Source: Treponema sp. (GTDB taxonomy: Bacteria; Spirochaetota; Spirochaetia; Treponematales; Breznakiellaceae). Taken from it: a stretch of DNA of 37,521 bases. The notes below the pieces were generated by a model that saw nothing but the letters and a program-made list of their open reading frames with translations, was not told the origin of the DNA and searched no databases. The stretch spans positions 1 through 37,521 of the forward strand of contig JAISCC010000017.1 of assembly GCA_031265845.1 (NCBI GenBank), written 5' to 3'. The stretch's first letter is position 1. Each line of letters starts with the position of its first letter. A program made the position numbers and the translations under genes. Below, in pieces: positions 34,752 through 37,521 of the stretch.

Positions 34752-35125
34752 GGAGTTTTTCAAAGAAATATCAGATTTTTGCGGATTTTTTTTACTTGAA
34801 CCGTATCTATCGCTTTTCCCAGAAGCCCGACTGCGGTCTCCACACGCCGTCTACCTTTTCCACCACGCCTTCGGATAGTACACGCCGTTGCTTACCCAGC
34901 AGAGCGCTCTTCCTCAAAGCCGGTGGAGTCGGCGGCGGGCGCGGTCGGCGACTCCGCGGTGAGCAAGGCTTGTTGACTAGCATACCAGAAAAATTTAAAA
35001 CTGCTCTTGACATTAAGTATGTCGTAGAGTATAGTTGGTTATAAAAGGCAGAGGGCGAAGGCGTTTCGGACGGATAGCTCCGAGGGGCGGTTTTACCGTA
35101 GCATCGGAGCGTCGCCCCGCCTATC
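34752..35125. other. Gap without a secure gene; promoter-like site and nested hairpin
   Basis: No reading frame here has good composition or a ribosome site. On the plus strand TTGACA (35007-35012), a 17-nt spacer and TATAGT (35030-35035) form a strong promoter-like pair. A nested hairpin follows: GCTCCGA (35077-35083) with TCGGAGC (35104-35110), inside it CGGT-TTT-ACCG (35088-35098). A small RNA antisense toward the nuclease gene at 35126 is possible; no T-tract is seen. Confidence 0.4.
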
Positions 35126-35533
35126 TTATTTACGGGCGCACGTAACGAGCGCAAGCCAGCCCCCATGTTTTATCCGCACTTCCACCGTAAAGATAATTTT
35201 CCCGCCGATATTTTTACGCATTTGTATAACAGTATTATTTTGATGTTTCGTATCGGATAGCTTTATATCAGTCGCCGTATTTAGCACATCGGTAAAAAGC
35301 AACAAGTCATCGTCTTGAAGATTATGATACGCGACCCGATAAGAATGGCGGACCGCCTCGCTTTCAAGCATAATCTTTTGCACACCTTGCCCGCAAACAG
35401 CTTGAATCCTCTCCGCGGCGTCAGGCATTACCAAACCGATAAACGCCTTTTCATTTTTATTTCCTATTTTCGCATTGTCAATAAACGCTTTTAACTCATC
35501 CGTAGAAAGCAAGCGTGTAAACCACTTCTCCAT
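35126..35533 (-). CDS. PBECR-like nuclease (barnase/EndoU/colicin E5/RelE-like)
   Basis: The protein is 135 residues. ERIQAVCGQGVQKIMLESEA, VRHSYRVAYHNLQDDDLLLF, DIKLSDTKHQNNTVIQMRK and VEVRIKHGGWLALVTC resemble the phage-borne nuclease domains found at the end of Mu gpF-type proteins or alone. Conserved His in VRHSYR and VRIKHGGWLALVT could be catalytic. The probable target is RNA, by family. It follows the double-HTH gene by 54 nt on the same strand, so the two may be co-regulated. Family assignment is from memory of motifs and is moderate. Confidence 0.5.
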   Translation of the reverse strand: MEKWFTRLLSTDELKAFIDNAKIGNKNEKAFIGLVMPDAAERIQAVCGQGVQKIMLESEAVRHSYRVAYHNLQDDDLLLFTDVLNTATDIKLSDTKHQNNTVIQMRKNIGGKIIFTVEVRIKHGGWLALVTCARK

Positions 35534-35587
35534 GCTTAAACCGTTTCTCCTTTGTTACACCCCCCGCATGAGACGGTTATATCTCTT

Positions 35588-36280
35588 CTATAAAAAAGAT
35601 TGTCTTTCTCCAACCTTTTCAAAAATCTGTATCACAGTGATTTTCTTTTCATGTCCTGCCTCTATTTCGGCTTGGCTTGCCAGCAGGGACTTTACCATCG
35701 TCTTGGCTACTTTTTTATTGGGTGCAGTCAACAGCCTGTAGTCCAACAAAAAGGCTTTCTCATCAGGAGGCAGACTGTTAATATCATCTTCTGCTATGTA
35801 TTTCGATTCTAGGGGTGCAAACATTTCGCCTTCACCAGTACGAAGCCAATGCTCATTTACCCGGTATACCATACAAACTACTTTGATATTTCTATCAGTA
35901 AGGCTTTGCTTCCCATGTTCTATTGCAGAAAGCTGTGCCTGTGATATTCCCAATCCTTTAGAAAACTCGCCTTGATTGATACTTAACTTTATTCGTACTT
36001 CCTTTAGTCTATTATTTCCATCGAGGGAAAGCGGCGGATTAATGGGATGGTTAAACATTTCTCCTTGACCTGTGATCAGCCATTCACGATTTACCCCAAA
36101 GGTAAGATGTATCAGCTTAATGTTACGTTCAGTTAACGGTTTATTTTCATGCTCAATATCTGAAAGCATTCCTTGGGATATTCCTATCCTATCCGCAAAT
36201 TCACCCTGCTTTAGACCGATCTCCGCACGGACTTTTATAAGTCTTTCTCCAATTCCTATCATTTCTTTGATATTTTCCAT
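35588..36280 (-). CDS. Repressor-like protein with two tandem XRE HTH domains
   Basis: The protein is 230 residues. HTH 1 (about 12-66) contains LKQGEFADRIGISQGMLSDI then EHENKPLTERNIKLI. HTH 2 (about 91-146) contains INQGEFSKGLGISQAQLSAI then EHGKQSLTDRNIKVV. The two share a following N-R/E-H-WL-TG-GEMF motif, so the unit is an internal duplication. The tail (150-230) is helical. It likely represses the element's promoters, perhaps binding two operators as one chain. Its own -10 lies 6 nt before the ATG. It is divergent from the rightward phage-like genes, as cI is from cro. Confidence 0.75.
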   Translation of the reverse strand: MENIKEMIGIGERLIKVRAEIGLKQGEFADRIGISQGMLSDIEHENKPLTERNIKLIHLTFGVNREWLITGQGEMFNHPINPPLSLDGNNRLKEVRIKLSINQGEFSKGLGISQAQLSAIEHGKQSLTDRNIKVVCMVYRVNEHWLRTGEGEMFAPLESKYIAEDDINSLPPDEKAFLLDYRLLTAPNKKVAKTMVKSLLASQAEIEAGHEKKITVIQIFEKVGERQSFL

Positions 36281-36286
36281 GTCTTT

Positions 36287-36313
36287 ATTATATCACCTAG
36301 TAAAAAAAGTCAA
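36287..36313 (-). promoter_or_regulatory. Repressor promoter, leaderless geometry
   Basis: TTGACT (36308-36313) and TATAAT (36287-36292) are 15 nt apart on the minus strand. Only AAAGAC lies between the -10 and ATG 36280. The spacer is shorter than ideal, as in a promoter needing activation. Confidence 0.55.
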
Positions 36314-36327
36314 TATTTTTTTTTGAA

Positions 36328-36436
36328 ATAGGAAAGAAGCCTTGTATCGGCAGGGCGAATGAATATCTGGTTTTTTTAGGACACTTCGGAGCCGATACTC
36401 CGAGGCATAAACCCTGAAGAGACCAGCTATTTTTTT
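36328..36436 (+). ncRNA. Structured repeated element, copy 2
   Basis: The first ~35 nt and the last ~30 nt are identical to copy 1. Hairpin 1 is GCCTT (36339-36343) with AGGGC (36352-36356). Hairpin 2 is CTTCGGAG (36384-36391) with CTCCGAGG (36398-36405) and loop CCGATA, which matches TATCGG of loop 1 as a perfect 6-bp kissing contact. CTGGT (36367-36371) pairs with ACCAG (36422-36426), and a T-run follows. Stem 2 differs from copy 1 at several positions on both sides while staying paired. It lies between the repressor and the rightward genes, suggesting a conditional terminator in their leader. Confidence 0.6.
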
Positions 36437-36460
36437 ATTTTGAGGGGCGGACTCTTCAAA

Positions 36461-36496
36461 ACAGAGACAGGCGGCTCCGTAGGGAGCCGCGATCAA
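36461..36496 (+). repeat. 36-nt leader repeat with hairpin, copy 1
   Basis: It begins ACAGAGACAGGCGG and ends GCCGCGATCAA. GCGGCTCC and GGAGCCGC form a perfect 8-bp stem with a GTAG loop. It lies 22 nt before the gene at 36519; the second copy precedes the next gene. Confidence 0.7.
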
Positions 36497-36518
36497 ACCC
36501 GAAGAGGAGAAAGGGGAA

Positions 36519-36860
36519 ATGACAACAATATTTGACGCAAGCCTTGTTATAAGCGACGTGGACGGCGTGCCCGAGGTCGGCTCGACGCTGGATAAGTTGG
36601 ACGAAACGCTGGACGCATACGGAGTTAAACACAGTTTCACGCTTCCGCACCCTGTGATGATTGCGAAAAATCCAAACGCCGTCGTTGTCCTGAACTATAG
36701 CGATGAGGACGATATGCTTGTAAGCCTGATATACGCCCTGTTCTCAAAGGCGCATCGTGGCGCGAGTGATCGTTCATTGAGCGAAGCGCTGGCGAAGAGC
36801 ATGAGCCGTTATAACCGTCCGGCAAGCGGTGAAATCAAAATTTTTGAAACGGCGGTATGA
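36519..36860 (+). CDS. Hypothetical protein of the integrated element
   Basis: The protein is 113 residues, acidic in its middle (VLNYSDEDDMLVSLIYALFS), with no signal peptide or membrane segment. I do not recognise the family. A purine-rich ribosome site (GAGGAGAAAGGGG) precedes ATG 36519, and the structured element copy 2 and a 36-nt hairpin repeat lie in its leader. It is the first gene of the rightward unit facing away from the repressor, a position typical of early phage genes. Confidence 0.65.
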   Translation: MTTIFDASLVISDVDGVPEVGSTLDKLDETLDAYGVKHSFTLPHPVMIAKNPNAVVVLNYSDEDDMLVSLIYALFSKAHRGASDRSLSEALAKSMSRYNRPASGEIKIFETAV

Positions 36861-36899
36861 TGAACAGAGCGCGCCCTGACGAGGCCCGGCGGGGGCGCG

Positions 36900-36935
36900 A
36901 CAGAGACAGGCGGATCCGTACGGGGCCGCGATCAA
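36900..36935 (+). repeat. 36-nt leader repeat with hairpin, copy 2
   Basis: It matches the repeat at 36461-36496 except within the stem, which here reads GCGGATCC against GGGGCCGC with one mismatch and one wobble. It lies 21 nt before the gene at 36957. Confidence 0.7.
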
Positions 36936-36956
36936 GTTTTTTTGGAGGGGAGAGAT

Positions 36957-37403
36957 ATGACGGAAACGAGAGGCGGACTTGAAGGGCTTGTGGCGGACAA
37001 TGTCACCGCCTTGCAAGATGGCGCCGCCTATATCGCGGTGGGAAAGCCGACAGCCGGAACGGGCTTCCGCTATTGGCGGATGGAAGCGCTTTACCCTAAG
37101 AGCGCGTCGCGGCGGGATTTTGGGGATGTCCGCCGGCTTGTCAACGACGACCTGAACACTATCCTTTTTAAAGCGTACAAATCCGCGTGGATCGGCTTTG
37201 ACAAAAACGGCGGTTACAAAAGCGCAAGAGACGTCGCCATGCGTATAAGAGCCATGTATGAGGCTGGGCGATGTCGCGCAAGTCACGATGATGTGGACGC
37301 GCTGATGCCCGTCGGCCTGCGGGCGGAGTATGAGGCGGAGATGGAAAAGCGAAGGGCGTTCACGCGGGATATGGAAGCCCTCAAGAAAGGGGGCGCGGGA
37401 TGA
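36957..37403 (+). CDS. Hypothetical protein of the integrated element
   Basis: The protein is 148 residues from ATG 36957, with GGAGGGGAGA directly upstream. A TTG at 36942 opens a longer frame but overlaps the ribosome site. Sequence such as YIAVGKPTAGTGFRYWRMEA and LNTILFKAYKSAWIGFDKNG suggests a soluble mixed alpha/beta protein. The C-terminus is a charged helix (EYEAEMEKRRAFTRDMEALK). I do not recognise it. A helicase fragment follows, with the start codon overlapping this gene's stop as ATGA. Confidence 0.65.
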   Translation: MTETRGGLEGLVADNVTALQDGAAYIAVGKPTAGTGFRYWRMEALYPKSASRRDFGDVRRLVNDDLNTILFKAYKSAWIGFDKNGGYKSARDVAMRIRAMYEAGRCRASHDDVDALMPVGLRAEYEAEMEKRRAFTRDMEALKKGGAG

Positions 37404-37521
37404 TCGGAAATACAGGTTGGCGTAAATATCGCCAATTACGATATTATTGAGCGTTTTGAACCGTCCTCTTTTTCCGGCGTGGTTCTTGACGAGAGCGGCG
37501 TATTAAAAAACTTTTCCAGCA
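37400..37521 (+). pseudogene. Phage-type helicase, 5'-truncated fragment running off the window
   Basis: ATG 37400 overlaps the preceding stop, but its frame ends after 16 codons. A neighbouring frame without a start reads IQVGVNIANYDIIERFEP then SSFSGVVLDESGVLKNFSS to the edge. VVLDES-x-[IVL]-LK-x-F is the Walker B region of DEAD/SNF2-like helicases found in phages and islands (ATP hydrolysis, DNA or RNA unwinding). The normal ~100 N-terminal residues with Walker A are missing, so a deletion removed the 5' part. The frame continues beyond 37521. Confidence 0.55.

Noticed and set aside
34807-35166. 119-codon leftward frame in the geneless gap
   Set aside because: Pro/Arg-rich composition, no ribosome site, and it overlaps the 3' end of the nuclease gene in another frame.
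1-37521. CRISPR array
   Set aside because: No regularly spaced repeats with unique spacers and no cas-like gene were seen; the repeats found are two-copy leaders or palindromes.
1-37521. Genome-wide reassignment of TGA
   Set aside because: TGA is the natural stop of several intact genes here (for example malic enzyme, ending at 12532), so the two internal TGA are better explained as mutations or errors.

Overview
The window looks like chromosome from a host-associated spirochaete close to Treponema, probably a gut (termite-type) lineage. The inference rests on gene content: an AraA/AraD/FGGY-kinase operon with a GguA/GguB/ChvE-type sugar importer, HslUV, a LarC with a His-rich loop, a short 'Cytidylate_kin2'-type CMP kinase, SH3-type lipoproteins, a very large Ig-repeat surface protein, and leucine-rich-repeat remnants. 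No rRNA or marker phylogeny is present, so the genus is inferred.

Region 1 (1-3400) is decayed accessory DNA. It holds poly-G low complexity at the window edge, a degenerate IS1182-type insertion sequence with perfect 16-bp terminal inverted repeats, a secreted-protein pseudogene with an in-frame TGA, two adjacent large hairpins, a doubtful hypothetical ORF and a broken leucine-rich-repeat gene. Region 2 (3400-5000) has a CMP kinase with a clear promoter and a regulator-like protein. Region 3 (5100-14200) is a rightward unit from a strong promoter: an 1889-residue Ig-repeat protein with a probable C-terminal outer-membrane barrel, malic enzyme, an MscS channel and a class I fumarase alpha subunit with no beta partner beside it.

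Region 4 (14600-22910) is a leftward L-arabinose operon: binding lipoprotein, ATPase, permease, FGGY kinase, AraA, AraD. It has a TTGACA-17-TTTAAT promoter followed at once by a perfect 15-bp inverted repeat that looks like an operator. The binding-lipoprotein gene carries a 14-G run that puts its signal peptide out of frame with the mature protein, which suggests phase variation or a homopolymer error. Region 5 (23080-31180) holds leftward housekeeping genes (SH3 lipoprotein, DUF445, LarC, HslV, HslU; DJ-1, membrane protein, Nudix) around a rightward omptin-family outer-membrane protease.

Region 6 (31200 to the right edge) begins with tRNA-Leu(CAA) and a tyrosine integrase, so it is an integrated element that continues past the window. 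The integrase has an in-frame TGA. Cargo includes a HigBA-like toxin-antitoxin pair, a PD-(D/E)XK-like coiled-coil protein, a PBECR-like nuclease, a repressor with two XRE HTH domains, and rightward phage-like genes ending in a helicase fragment. Two copies of a structured ~110-nt element lie 3.0 kb apart in direct orientation and bracket the leftward cargo. They have compensatory stem changes, a possible kissing-loop contact and a terminal U-tract. This element is the best candidate here for something undescribed. Two cargo genes also have -10 boxes only 6 nt before their ATG, implying leaderless mRNAs.
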